From: a virus
Strand: one strand, 5' to 3'
Virus record (IMG/VR): IMGVR_UViG_3300048694_000674
Location: 1 to 64,000 of that record
DNA: 64,000 nucleotides
In this document: positions 30,855 through 38,177 of the stretch, piece by piece
Numbering within the stretch: the first letter of the stretch is position 1
Layout: the number at the start of each line of letters is the position of its first letter
Notes under the pieces: model-generated
The model's database searches: none
What the model saw: only the letters and a program-made list of their open reading frames with translations
What the model was told of the DNA's origin: nothing
Made by a program: the position numbers and the translations under genes

Positions 30855-31814
30855 ATGGCTCATATGATTGAGGAAGTGAATGGTAAGGCGCAAATGGCTT
30901 ATGCTGGCGATGTTCCGTGGCATGGTCTTGGTACTCGTGTGCCGAATGATCTGACACCTGTTCAGATGCTTGATGCGGCTGGTCTCGATTGGTCCGTCGA
31001 GAAGATTCCTGCTTACGCTAAGGTAGGCGGTAAGAATGTTGCAATCGGTCAGTCGGCTCTCGTCCGTTCTTCTGATAACAAGATTCTCGACGTGGTTTCT
31101 GATGACTGGAATCCTGTCCAGAATCTCGAAGCGTTCGAGTTCTTCAATGACTTTGTCGCTGCTGGCGATATGGAAATGCATACGGCTGGTTCGCTTCGCA
31201 ATGGCCAGATCGTGTGGGGTCTTGCCAAGGTTAAGGAATCATTCGAGTTGTTCAAAGGCGACCAGATCGATTCCTATCTGCTGTTCTCCAACTTCCACAA
31301 GTACGGTCATTCGACCGATGTGCGCTTCACTCCGATACGCGTGGTCTGCAATAATACGCTGACTCTTTCGCTCAACTCCAAGGTCGAGCAAATGGCTAAG
31401 ATTAGCCATCGTCAGGTATTCAATCCTGATGACGTGAAGGGTATGCTTGGTATTGCTAACGACAAGCTTGCGAAGTACAAGGAAATGGCTTCGTTCCTCG
31501 GTTCTCGTCGTTACAGTGATGAAAACATTGTCGAGTACTTCACTCGTGTGTTCCCCGTTTCTGGTGCTAACGATAAGAAGAAGAAAGAAGTATCTAAGAA
31601 TGCTGAGCTCGCACTCGATGTTCTTGAAAACCAACCAGGAGCTGAATATGCTCCAGGTACTTGGTGGCAAGCATTCAATGCTGTTACCTATGTAACGGAC
31701 CATCTCCATGGTCGCAATGCTGACAATCGCCTCCAGTCTGCATGGTATGGTTACCATAAGAATGTGAAGGCTAAGGCTCTTGAAACTGCTGTCGAAATGG
31801 CTGAGGCTGCTTAA
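30855..31814 (+). CDS. DUF932 / TIGR03299 phage-plasmid protein
   Basis: 319 aa. PWHGLGTRVPNDLTPVQMLDAAGLDWSVEKIPAY near the N-terminus, then VVSDDWNPVQNLEAFEFFNDFVAAGDMEMHTAGSLRNGQIVWGLAKV and SNFHKYGHSTDVRFTPIRVVCNNTLTLSL, are the hallmarks of DUF932 proteins, widespread on phages and plasmids. The function is not firmly known. It has its own promoter and a good ribosome site (AAAGGGTAAT). Codon use is richer in C-ending codons than the replication genes, suggesting high expression or transfer. Confidence 0.88.
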   Translation: MAHMIEEVNGKAQMAYAGDVPWHGLGTRVPNDLTPVQMLDAAGLDWSVEKIPAYAKVGGKNVAIGQSALVRSSDNKILDVVSDDWNPVQNLEAFEFFNDFVAAGDMEMHTAGSLRNGQIVWGLAKVKESFELFKGDQIDSYLLFSNFHKYGHSTDVRFTPIRVVCNNTLTLSLNSKVEQMAKISHRQVFNPDDVKGMLGIANDKLAKYKEMASFLGSRRYSDENIVEYFTRVFPVSGANDKKKKEVSKNAELALDVLENQPGAEYAPGTWWQAFNAVTYVTDHLHGRNADNRLQSAWYGYHKNVKAKALETAVEMAEAA

Positions 31815-31844
31815 TTGCAGCCTCTCTTGTTTAGGAGATAACAG

Positions 31845-32345
31845 ATGTCTATCAATGTAGCGAAAGAAAAAGCGTTCATCAATCTTGCAATACAAGAAGG
31901 TTTATACGATAATTCTGCGCTTAATTGCTTAAAAGATCTTGCAGAATCTGGTGTGGCGCTTGCTCCATTTATTTTCGAAAAGTTGATCAGTAAGCTTATG
32001 GGCAAAAAGCAACTTCACAACGAAGCATATCGCGACTTTGATGACGATAGCGACGCAAAAACTTCTTCTTGCAGTGCATATGTCAGAGGACAAGGTTGGG
32101 TAAATTATAAAGGAGCAATTGGTAAAGCTGAGCATAAAATTGGTTATGTTCGCGCTGCAATATACAACGAGTATACCAATAAAATTGACTTTTTTCTTAT
32201 CCCGCCATCAAATAAAAATCGTTGTAATTATAATTATGCTGGTAGTATTATGTATTCATACAATATTTGCTCTCGTAAATATTCAAATGGTTTAGAAAGC
32301 TATCGAAAAGAAAATTTAAAAGAAGTTTGTGTTGATATCGCATAA
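31845..32345 (+). CDS. Hypothetical protein
   Basis: 166 aa. N-terminal helices (VAKEKAFINLAIQEGLYDNSALNCLKDLAESGVALAPFIFEKLISKLMG), then a Cys/Tyr-rich beta region (CSAYVRGQGWVNYKGAIGKAEHKIGYVRAAIYNEYTNKIDFFLIPPSNKNRCNYNYAG...YNICSRKY). AGGAGAT precedes the ATG. The C-terminal half looks like a small nuclease or toxin fold, but no catalytic motif can be named. Function unknown. Confidence 0.6.
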   Translation: MSINVAKEKAFINLAIQEGLYDNSALNCLKDLAESGVALAPFIFEKLISKLMGKKQLHNEAYRDFDDDSDAKTSSCSAYVRGQGWVNYKGAIGKAEHKIGYVRAAIYNEYTNKIDFFLIPPSNKNRCNYNYAGSIMYSYNICSRKYSNGLESYRKENLKEVCVDIA

Positions 32346-32350
32346 AATGC

Positions 32351-32379
32351 TTGACATTATCCCAGTTCTAAGCTATAAT
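32351..32379 (+). promoter_or_regulatory. Perfect sigma70-type promoter
   Basis: TTGACA (32351-32356), 17-base spacer, TATAAT (32374-32379): exact consensus, 25 bases before ATG 32405 with GGAGA between. Confidence 0.8.
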
Positions 32380-32404
32380 TCTATAATAAAAATGGAGAAT
32401 AGAT

Positions 32405-33532
32405 ATGGCTCGTCGCGCACCATTGATCGCTAAGAAAGCAAAGAAAACTCGCAGCACACGCAGCGAAAGCTATCTTGTCAATCTAAAGTATCTTGGCGAC
32501 GAGCCAATATTCAATGCACCACTTACACAGGGCGAATATAGCTCAGCATTGAATTGGTATAATTACATGTGCGAAACAAAAGACGCACGTGAGTATATCG
32601 AAACTTATCTTAAGCAGAATGGTCGAGTGGCTGAGATCAAGAAGCTCAAGCGTGTATCTGATACATGGATACCAACAACAGTTGCTTGGGTTTGTCGAAT
32701 GTTGTCTCGAGGATACAATCTTCCTGGCAATCCAAGACAATATATCGATCAACGATTGATTGAAGTTGTTGCTAAAGCAACAAAAGAAGAACAGCCAAAG
32801 GAAGAAACAGCGCAGGTTGTATCGATCCAAGATCGTATCCGCGAACGTCAGCACGATATTCTCGGCGAGATCGAAGGAATGATCGATGAATCAAATTATG
32901 AATTCAATCTTTACGATTGGTTAAAGGCGAACCAAATACCTGCTACATATTGTTCTTCGATTGTAGCGAAGTATTCACCATGCCTTTCTGAGCTCTTAGA
33001 AGCTTATGAAGGAAATGATGAACAGCTAAAAGAAGGCTATAGTCATCTCAAGAAGGCACAACTAAAAGAACTGATTGTGTTCTTCTCCAAGTTGATCGAA
33101 GACGCAGAAAAGTATGGTGATGTAGCTAAGAAGACTCGTGCACCACGTAAACCTCGTGCAGTTTCTGTTGAAAAGAAATTGAAGAATCTGAAGTATCAGA
33201 AAGAAAGTAAAGAGTATAAGATTGCATCGATCAATCCTGAAAAGATAATTGGTGCACAAGAATTATGGACGTTCAACACTAAATATAAGTTGGTAACTGT
33301 GTTTCGCGCCATCGATCGTGGTGGATTGCAAGTCAAAGGAACATCGATCATAGGTTACGACGACAAATCATCTTTCAGTAAAGGTTGTGGGCGTAAGCCT
33401 GAAATAGTACTTGACAAATTACAAAATGGCGGTAAAATAGTATTGAGGAAATTGATGGATGATCTGAAGACAGATAAACCACTTCAGATTCGAATCAATG
33501 AGAATACTATCTTGATGAAAGCGATTACTTGA
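32405..33532 (+). CDS. Hypothetical 375-aa basic protein behind a consensus promoter
   Basis: Basic N-terminus (MARRAPLIAKKAKKTRSTRS), then LKYLGDEPIFNAPLTQGEYSSALNWYNYMCETKDAREYIETYLKQN, a helical middle with an RIRERQHDILGEIEGMID segment, a basic linker (KKTRAPRKPRAVSVEKKLKNLKYQKES) and a beta-rich C-terminus (LWTFNTKYKLVTVFRAIDRGGLQVKGTSI). The style is that of a DNA-associated protein of T4-like marine phages, and I cannot name it. A further promoter lies in its 3' end. Confidence 0.6.
   Translation: MARRAPLIAKKAKKTRSTRSESYLVNLKYLGDEPIFNAPLTQGEYSSALNWYNYMCETKDAREYIETYLKQNGRVAEIKKLKRVSDTWIPTTVAWVCRMLSRGYNLPGNPRQYIDQRLIEVVAKATKEEQPKEETAQVVSIQDRIRERQHDILGEIEGMIDESNYEFNLYDWLKANQIPATYCSSIVAKYSPCLSELLEAYEGNDEQLKEGYSHLKKAQLKELIVFFSKLIEDAEKYGDVAKKTRAPRKPRAVSVEKKLKNLKYQKESKEYKIASINPEKIIGAQELWTFNTKYKLVTVFRAIDRGGLQVKGTSIIGYDDKSSFSKGCGRKPEIVLDKLQNGGKIVLRKLMDDLKTDKPLQIRINENTILMKAIT
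33411..33438 (+). promoter_or_regulatory. Sigma70-type promoter inside the 3' end of the 32405 gene
   Basis: TTGACA (33411-33416), 16-base spacer, TAAAAT (33433-33438). It would serve the genes from 33532 and possibly the tmRNA. Confidence 0.55.
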
Positions 33533-34050
33533 TGCAGGTTAATACAGATTCATCTTTCTTAACTAAAGACATGATCAAGAAGATCGAGAAAGCGCGCAAC
33601 TGTAAGTATGTGTTCGAATCTTGCTTGAAGACTGTCGATGGTGGATGGTTCAATGGTCCAGCTGCTATCTTTTATAACGAAGAGAAGCATCCAACTGGTT
33701 CTAACTATATGGCTGTCTATGTTGATGGTAGGACTCTATATCTCGCCGATGGCATTTCAGCTGTCGATAATGTGATCTATGAAGGTATTGAAGCTGAAGG
33801 CGAGGTAGTCTATTCTCGTTACCGCCATGACTTCCGCGAGCATAAGAATGGTGCATACATCGACGGCGGTCGCGATTATACTAAAGTTGGTGGCGATAAG
33901 TTCAATGACTATAATCTGGTTCAGTTCAAAGTCGTTGGTGGTAAAATTGTTTTCATCGCAAAAGACGAAAAATGCGCTGGTGGTAACTGGCGTTCACAAT
34001 GTGATGATTGGAAATGTGTTGGAGGGTGTCGAAACGAAAAGGAGAAATAG
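33532..34050 (+). CDS. Hypothetical protein, Cys-rich C-terminus
   Basis: 172 aa starting at ATG 33532, overlapping the preceding stop. A beta-rich body (NGPAAIFYNEEKHPTGSNYMAVYVDGRTLYLADGISAVDNVIYEGIEAEGEVVYSRYRHDFREH) and a Cys cluster at the end (EKCAGGNWRSQCDDWKCVGGC) that could hold zinc. No family recognised. Nothing else is evident. Confidence 0.55.
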   Translation: MQVNTDSSFLTKDMIKKIEKARNCKYVFESCLKTVDGGWFNGPAAIFYNEEKHPTGSNYMAVYVDGRTLYLADGISAVDNVIYEGIEAEGEVVYSRYRHDFREHKNGAYIDGGRDYTKVGGDKFNDYNLVQFKVVGGKIVFIAKDEKCAGGNWRSQCDDWKCVGGCRNEKEK

Positions 34051-34356
34051 ATGTTCAAACGAGTATTGCTTATAGCATCATTACTGCTGCTTCCGTCAAC
34101 AGTATATGCTCAGACTTCTTGTGGCAAGACGGAAGACATTGAGGATGTGCTAAAAGCAACTGGTTATGAACCTTTGTTGAGATCGCTAAACTCGCCGACG
34201 AACCAAGTACTGCTTTGGTTCAATAAAGACAAAAGAGTAATAGCTGTATTGGCAGCTCCTCTTACTGTCGGTAAACCAACTGAAATTTGTTTTGTCGATA
34301 GACTGGTCGAGGTACAATTAAACCTTGACTTATTACAGGAATTAATGTATCATTAG
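34051..34356 (+). CDS. Small secreted protein
   Basis: 101 aa with a clear signal peptide (MFKRVLLIASLLLLPSTVYA|Q). The mature part (TSCGKTEDIEDVLKATGYEPLLRSLNSPTNQVLLWFNKDKRVIAVLAAPL) is a small alpha/beta domain with two Cys that could form a disulfide. Similar short exported proteins occur in T4-like marine phages. Predicted periplasmic; function unknown. The ribosome site AAAGGAGA precedes the ATG. Confidence 0.65.
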   Translation: MFKRVLLIASLLLLPSTVYAQTSCGKTEDIEDVLKATGYEPLLRSLNSPTNQVLLWFNKDKRVIAVLAAPLTVGKPTEICFVDRLVEVQLNLDLLQELMYH

Positions 34357-34374
34357 AATATAGGATATCGTCTT

Positions 34375-34832
34375 CACCACAAGCACCACAGACAGAGTGA
34401 CACGTAAGATGACTGTGCATCTGAGGGTCGGGATTCTTTGCCTTGGCAACACCGAGGGTGCTTTTGATGGAGACGAATAAATAAATTGCTGAGGTCGTTG
34501 AGGCGTTCAGAATAGACGTTTCGGACGGGAGGGCAGTACTCCCCCAGTCCACCATAGATACACTGGTCGTTGGGTGCAACAGTCCTCCTATTATAAAGAG
34601 GGTATGGCAGAAGAGACTAGTATATAACTGTTAGCACTGGGCAAAGCGGTGTCTCACAGTGTATCTTTGATGGGCTGGAAATCAGGTTCGACGGGATGTA
34701 GTAAAGGTGCGAAGAGACCAAAAGCAACGTTCAGATGCAAACGATAATGCACCTATCACTCTGGCACTAGCTGCCTGAGTATGAGCTTCGGGGCTGAGCT
34801 TGGAAACAGAATCAGCCCCACAAATTCCATTT
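34375..34832 (+). ncRNA. ssrA: Circularly permuted (two-piece) tmRNA
   Basis: The acceptor piece comes first: TTTCGGAC, T-arm GGGAG-GGCAGTA-CTCCC, then CCAGTCC-A-CCA ending at 34554. After about 117 bases, the coding piece begins at 34672 with GGGCTGG, which pairs with CCAGTCC over seven positions (one G-U), followed by the tmRNA hallmark GGTTCGACGGGA. The tag frame at 34737-34778 reads ANDNAPITLALAA-stop, ending in the degradation signal ALAA. A strong hairpin (GGGGCTGA...TCAGCCCC, 34793-34822) closes the coding piece. Acceptor-before-coding order is the permuted form known from alphaproteobacteria and some cyanobacteria. tmRNA rescues stalled ribosomes with SmpB, which would have to come from the host. 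The outer ends are approximate. Confidence 0.88.
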
Positions 34833-34851
34833 ACAACAAGGAGTATATAAT

Positions 34852-35067
34852 ATGAGCGCAGCATTTGATGAATTGTTAGTAAAGTATATCGACTTGAAGA
34901 ACAAGTATGATAATCTCTCTAAGAGTCTTGGTGGCAGCACTATCTCGCTATCAGGAGCTCCCCAAACTTTCTTAACAGAACCAGCACCAGCTCCATATGT
35001 TAAGTCAGGTTATACGGTCTCAGTTAATGCCATTTCTACTGACACTGTTAAGTTACTCGATAGTTAA
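34852..35067 (+). CDS. Hypothetical 71-aa protein
   Basis: A coiled-coil-like start (MSAAFDELLVKYIDLKNKYD, NLSKSL) followed by a Ser/Pro-rich tail (LSGAPQTFLTEPAPAPYVKSGYTVSV). The ribosome site AAGGAG lies 10 bases before the ATG. It sits between the tmRNA and a tRNA. The composition suggests a small structural or scaffold-like peptide, not a known family. Confidence 0.55.
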   Translation: MSAAFDELLVKYIDLKNKYDNLSKSLGGSTISLSGAPQTFLTEPAPAPYVKSGYTVSVNAISTDTVKLLDS

Positions 35068-35075
35068 TCCATATT

Positions 35076-35152
35076 GGTCTCTTAGCTCAGTTGGATAGAG
35101 CAACAGCCTTCTAAGCTGTGGGTCATTGGTTCGAGTCCAATAGAGATCGCCA
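35076..35152 (+). tRNA. tRNA-Arg (anticodon UCU)
   Basis: 77 nt with encoded CCA. Acceptor GGTCTCT/AGAGATC (one G-T pair), D-stem GCTC/GAGC, anticodon loop CTTCTAA (TCT) on ACAGC/GCTGT, T-arm ATTGG-TTCGAGT-CCAAT, discriminator G. It reads AGA, a codon common in this AT-rich phage. Confidence 0.95.
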
Positions 35153-35167
35153 TTTCTCGGAGCGCCT

Positions 35168-35377
35168 ATGCAAACGACGAAAATAATCCGCGATATACCT
35201 TTGGGTGTATTGATGTTAGTGGTGTCCCAGTTCTTCATTTATGGAGCATTGTACCTATCGAAGTTCCCAAATGTATTCGAATTTCTTGGTATTATGTTTT
35301 GTGTATGGGCGACTGGATTTTTGACTGACTTAGGCATCCGAGTTATTAAAGGAATTGAAGTTGCTGAATCTGAGTAA
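35168..35377 (+). CDS. Small two-span membrane protein
   Basis: 69 aa: a short basic N-terminus, then spans IPLGVLMLVVSQFFIYGALYL and FLGIMFCVWATGFLTDLGI, and an acidic tail. The ribosome site CGGAG lies upstream. It overlaps the gp33-like gene at its end. Function unknown; inner-membrane location predicted. Confidence 0.6.
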   Translation: MQTTKIIRDIPLGVLMLVVSQFFIYGALYLSKFPNVFEFLGIMFCVWATGFLTDLGIRVIKGIEVAESE

Positions 35378-35585
35378 TACATTTTTTGTACAAGAAATAG
35401 AAACATTATGCCAAACAAAGAGTATCGAATATATTGATGCGGTTGTTTATTGGTGCGAAAAGAATAATGTGGAGGTAGAATATGCTGCCGCATTGATCAA
35501 AAAAGACCCAGTATTTAAATCGAAGATAGAGGTGGAAGCTGAAAATCTCAATATCCTGAAAAAGGGAGCTCGATTGCCCGTATAA
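35361..35585 (+). CDS. gp33: Late transcription coactivator, gp33-like
   Basis: 74 aa with a TTG start (35361, spaced from AAAGGA; 35355 is the alternative); the frame contains no ATG. FVQEIETLCQTKSIEYIDAVVYWCEKNNVEVEYAAALI...KSKIEVEAENLNILKKGARLPV resembles the gp33 family of T4-like marine phages in size, helical pattern and the C-terminal L-N-x-L-K-K-x-x-x-L-P end. gp33 links the sliding clamp and host RNA polymerase at late promoters. Its position before gp59 and gp32 matches T4 order, which supports the call. Confidence 0.7.
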   Translation: MLNLSNTFFVQEIETLCQTKSIEYIDAVVYWCEKNNVEVEYAAALIKKDPVFKSKIEVEAENLNILKKGARLPV

Positions 35586-35588
35586 ATA
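35581..35588 (+). promoter_or_regulatory. T4-type late promoter
   Basis: Exact TATAAATA overlapping the gp33 stop codon region, 27 bases before the HExxH gene start at 35616. A transcript starting about 12 bases downstream would include the ribosome site GGGAGA. Confidence 0.5.
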
Positions 35589-35615
35589 ATATTGGATACA
35601 ACATGGGAGATCCAA

Positions 35616-36068
35616 ATGCTATTACGAACAGCAGGTAAACCCAAAAGAGTTCCAATAAGTTTATGTAAGCAAGCCGTAAAGTGGTATGGTAAGTATCTGC
35701 TAGGCAGACTCTACCATAATATAGAGTTGAAGCTAGAGTTTGATAAGAAATCTCTAGGTCCGTATGTATATGGATGCTGTGATTGGAATGACGATAATCA
35801 CAAGGCTAGAAGCTTCACAATAACCGTTGATCCGAATCTCGGTAAAAGAAACATGCTACTCGTTATTGCCCACGAGATGGTTCATGTTAAACAATATGCC
35901 AAAGGCGAAATGAAAGACTATATCAAAATGGATAGAGTCAAATGGAAGGGTAAAGTTTATAATGAATCAATTATAGATTACTGGGAACATCCATGGGAGA
36001 TAGAGGCTCATGGTCGAGAAAAAGGTTTATACTATAAATTTCTTGAGAACGTTAAACAGAACCATTAA
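35616..36068 (+). CDS. SprT-like/HExxH putative metalloprotease
   Basis: 150 aa from ATG 35616, chosen because GGGAGA and a late promoter lie just upstream; the frame is open a little further. MLLVIAHEMVHVKQYAKGE is a zinc HExxH motif, and HPWEIEAHGREKGLYYKF supplies a downstream Glu/His likely to complete the site. The layout (SKCKQAVKWYGKYLL-like helix, TITVDPNLG strand, then HExxH) resembles small SprT/WSS1-like peptidases encoded by many phages. Substrate unknown. Inserted between gp33 and gp59 relative to T4. Confidence 0.75.
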   Translation: MLLRTAGKPKRVPISLCKQAVKWYGKYLLGRLYHNIELKLEFDKKSLGPYVYGCCDWNDDNHKARSFTITVDPNLGKRNMLLVIAHEMVHVKQYAKGEMKDYIKMDRVKWKGKVYNESIIDYWEHPWEIEAHGREKGLYYKFLENVKQNH

Positions 36069-36074
36069 TTTATT

Positions 36075-36671
36075 ATGAGTGATGATACAATGTCTGCATT
36101 TGAATGTTATAAAGAGTATATAGCTCTAAAGAACCATTTCACAAAACCATCATATAGCTACCACAAGTATAACGGTAAAACAAAACTATCTTTTCAATCT
36201 TTCGAATCAAGAAAAGATAAGATATACTTTATGAAGGTAGCCAAGCATCCTGATCCAGTCAACTACATCTTATCTAACCTGTTGGAGAATGATAAGCTAT
36301 GGATTAAGGATATCGCTTATAGTGATAGCGCCAAGCTTGTTTATCAGGATTGGCAAAAGCGTCAGCAATCGCTGATGTATATGTTTTCACAAGAATTATC
36401 TAAACTTGCCAATGACTTTGATTCGAATTTCATTAGCGAGGATAACAGCCATCCATATGTAATCAAGTTATTCCTCAGAAAAGAGATTAGCTTGGAGACA
36501 TTGGTAATGCTTGTTGATCTAGTCAAGTGCGTAAAGACTTGGAAAAACAAGTATGAATACGACCCGATTGTTGATGAGCTCTTAACTAAAATTGTGAAGT
36601 ATCGTCCTTTCCTCCAATATGATCATGATAAAGTTAAGAAAACAGTCATTGACAATTTCAGCAATCGGTAG
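36075..36671 (+). CDS. gp59: Helicase loader, gp59-like
   Basis: 198 aa. AFECYKEYIALKNHFTKPSYSYHKYNGKTKLSFQSFESRKDKIYFMKVAKH is the N-terminal HMG-like part of gp59 in T4-like marine phages (xxCYKxYLxLKxHF...YFKYxGK). The C-terminal helical part follows (SLETLVMLVDLVKCVKTWKNKYEYDPIVDELLTKIVKYRPFL). gp59 loads the gp41 helicase onto gp32-coated forks. Directly upstream of gp32, as in T4; the gp32 promoter lies in its last codons. Confidence 0.88.
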   Translation: MSDDTMSAFECYKEYIALKNHFTKPSYSYHKYNGKTKLSFQSFESRKDKIYFMKVAKHPDPVNYILSNLLENDKLWIKDIAYSDSAKLVYQDWQKRQQSLMYMFSQELSKLANDFDSNFISEDNSHPYVIKLFLRKEISLETLVMLVDLVKCVKTWKNKYEYDPIVDELLTKIVKYRPFLQYDHDKVKKTVIDNFSNR

Positions 36672-36677
36672 TATAAT
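36649..36677 (+). promoter_or_regulatory. Perfect sigma70-type promoter for gp32
   Basis: TTGACA (36649-36654), 17-base spacer, TATAAT (36672-36677): exact consensus, within the end of gp59. It leaves a leader of about 60 bases before ATG 36745, long enough for translational autocontrol of the kind known for T4 gp32. Confidence 0.8.
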
Positions 36678-36744
36678 AAATAATGTTGCGAGCTTATGCT
36701 CAACATAACTAATATGATTAATACAAACAATACGGAGAATACAA

Positions 36745-37653
36745 ATGGTAGATTTCGCAAAACTTAAAGCTATGTCTGGTAAGAAGTCACTCGAATCTCT
36801 TACTGCCGAACTTAATAAGATCAATGGTAATCAGAACGATAAGTCAAAGGATGATCGCTTCTGGTATCCTAATGTGGATAAAGCTGGCAATGGTTACGCT
36901 GTTATTCGCTTCCTCCCCGCACCAAATGAAGAAGATGTTCCGTTCATTCGCATGTTCGAACATGGTTTCAAAGGTCCATCGGGTTCATGGTATATTGAAA
37001 ACTCTCTCACAACTATCGGTAAGCAGGATCCTGTTGGCGAGTTAAACACTCAGCTCTGGAATTCTGGTCTTGAATCCGATAAGGAAGTTGCTCGTAAGCA
37101 AAAGCGTAAGCTTCACTTCGTCAGCAATATCTATGTTGTGACTGATCAACAAAATCCTGAGAATGAAGGTAAAGTCTTTCTGTTCAAGTATGGCAAGAAG
37201 GTATTCGATAAGTTGAATGAGGCTATGAATCCTCAGTTTGCTGATGAAGATCCTATGAATCCATTCGATCTTTGGTCTGGTGCTAACTTCAAGTTGAAGA
37301 TTCGCAACGTCGAAGGCTATCGTAACTATGATAAGTCTGAGTTCGCTGCAGCTGGTCCATTGTTCAATGATGATGAGGAAATGGAAGCAGTTTGGAAGAA
37401 GTGCCATTCACTTCAAGCATTCCTAGCTCCTTCTAACTTCAAGTCCTATGATGAATTGAAGGCTCGCTTGAATAAGGTTCTTGGTCTTGATGGTTCAACT
37501 CGCGCTGTTGCTAAGGTTGTTGATGAAGAACTTCCTTGGCAAAACGAAGAAGCTCCTGCTCCTGCATTGAAGGCAAAGGCAGCTCCGAAGTTTGACGAGG
37601 ATGAAGAAGAGGATGAAGATATGCTCCTCTTTGCCAAGATTGCTAATGGCTAA
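36745..37653 (+). CDS. gp32: Single-stranded DNA-binding protein gp32
   Basis: 302 aa, the normal size for the family. The N-terminal basic segment (MVDFAKLKAMSGKKSLESLT) drives cooperativity. The OB-fold core runs from about 38 to 235 (DRFWYPNVDKAGNGYAVIRFLPAPN, FEHGFKGPSGSWYIENS, KLHFVSNIYVVTDQQNPENEGKVFLFKYGKKVFDKL, NFKLKIRNVEGYRNYDKSEF). The tail is acidic (DEDEEEDEDMLLF). The Cys/His zinc cluster of T4 gp32 is missing; only one Cys (KKCH) remains. Strong promoter upstream and a terminator after the stop. Confidence 0.95.
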   Translation: MVDFAKLKAMSGKKSLESLTAELNKINGNQNDKSKDDRFWYPNVDKAGNGYAVIRFLPAPNEEDVPFIRMFEHGFKGPSGSWYIENSLTTIGKQDPVGELNTQLWNSGLESDKEVARKQKRKLHFVSNIYVVTDQQNPENEGKVFLFKYGKKVFDKLNEAMNPQFADEDPMNPFDLWSGANFKLKIRNVEGYRNYDKSEFAAAGPLFNDDEEMEAVWKKCHSLQAFLAPSNFKSYDELKARLNKVLGLDGSTRAVAKVVDEELPWQNEEAPAPALKAKAAPKFDEDEEEDEDMLLFAKIANG

Positions 37654-37661
37654 AATGAATT

Positions 37662-37688
37662 GGGGAGCTTTTCAGCTCCCCTTTTTTT
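37662..37688 (+). terminator. Intrinsic terminator after gp32
   Basis: GGGGAGCT and AGCTCCCC form an 8-bp stem with a TTTC loop, followed by seven T. It closes the rightward replication region and lies between convergent genes. Confidence 0.92.
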
Positions 37689-37689
37689 A

Positions 37690-38154
37690 TTACTTTGTAA
37701 TCTTTTCCTGAGTTCTACCATATGCGGTAACACCAAGGATAGCACCGAAGGCAAGATGAATCAATCCACCATTATCGAGTGTGATTGACTTCCATGCAAC
37801 ATATGGTAATCCTTTAATGAATACTGGCATGAACATCGAGATAATTGGGAATCCAACAAAGTCACAAAAGCAGATAAGCATATAGAGCCAACCCATTGCT
37901 GGTCTCCAATATGCTTTCATCCAATGTTCGTCTTGTTTAGCGTTCTCTTTTTCCCATTGTTGTTTCTCTAACTCAATCTTAGCAAGCTGTGCTGCTTCTG
38001 ATAGTTGTTGAGTGGGAGCAGAAGAAGAGGATGATGATGTGAATGTAGTAGTAATAGAAGCTGCAGCACCTTTTGTAGCAGGTGGAATTTGATCCATCGC
38101 AGGTTTAGCAACAACTGGCTCTACACTATCATCGACAGTTCCAAATTTAGCCAT
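37690..38154 (-). CDS. Holin-like protein (GTA_holin_3TM type)
   Basis: 154 aa. A Ser/Ala/Pro-rich N-terminus and a charged helix (AQLAKIELEKQQWEKENAKQDEHW) are followed by KAYWRPAMGWLYMLICFCDFVGFPIISMF, VFIKGLPYVAWKSITLDNGGLIHLAFGAILGVTAYGRTQEK. The W-R-P-x-x-G-W start and the G-x-x-G-x-x-x-Y-G-R end are typical of the three-span holin family found in gene transfer agents and alphaproteobacterial phages. It would make inner-membrane holes for the endolysin. Downstream of the hydrolase/tape-measure genes on the same strand, so expressed late. Confidence 0.82.
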   Translation of the reverse strand: MAKFGTVDDSVEPVVAKPAMDQIPPATKGAAASITTTFTSSSSSSAPTQQLSEAAQLAKIELEKQQWEKENAKQDEHWMKAYWRPAMGWLYMLICFCDFVGFPIISMFMPVFIKGLPYVAWKSITLDNGGLIHLAFGAILGVTAYGRTQEKITK

Positions 38155-38177
38155 GTTATTTTCCTTTTTATTATTAT

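Noticed and set aside
35053-35238. Minus-strand frame reading ...WTRTNDPQLRRLLLYPTELRD...
   Set aside because: It is antisense to the tRNA-Arg gene; this peptide is a well-known artefact of translating the complement of tRNA genes.
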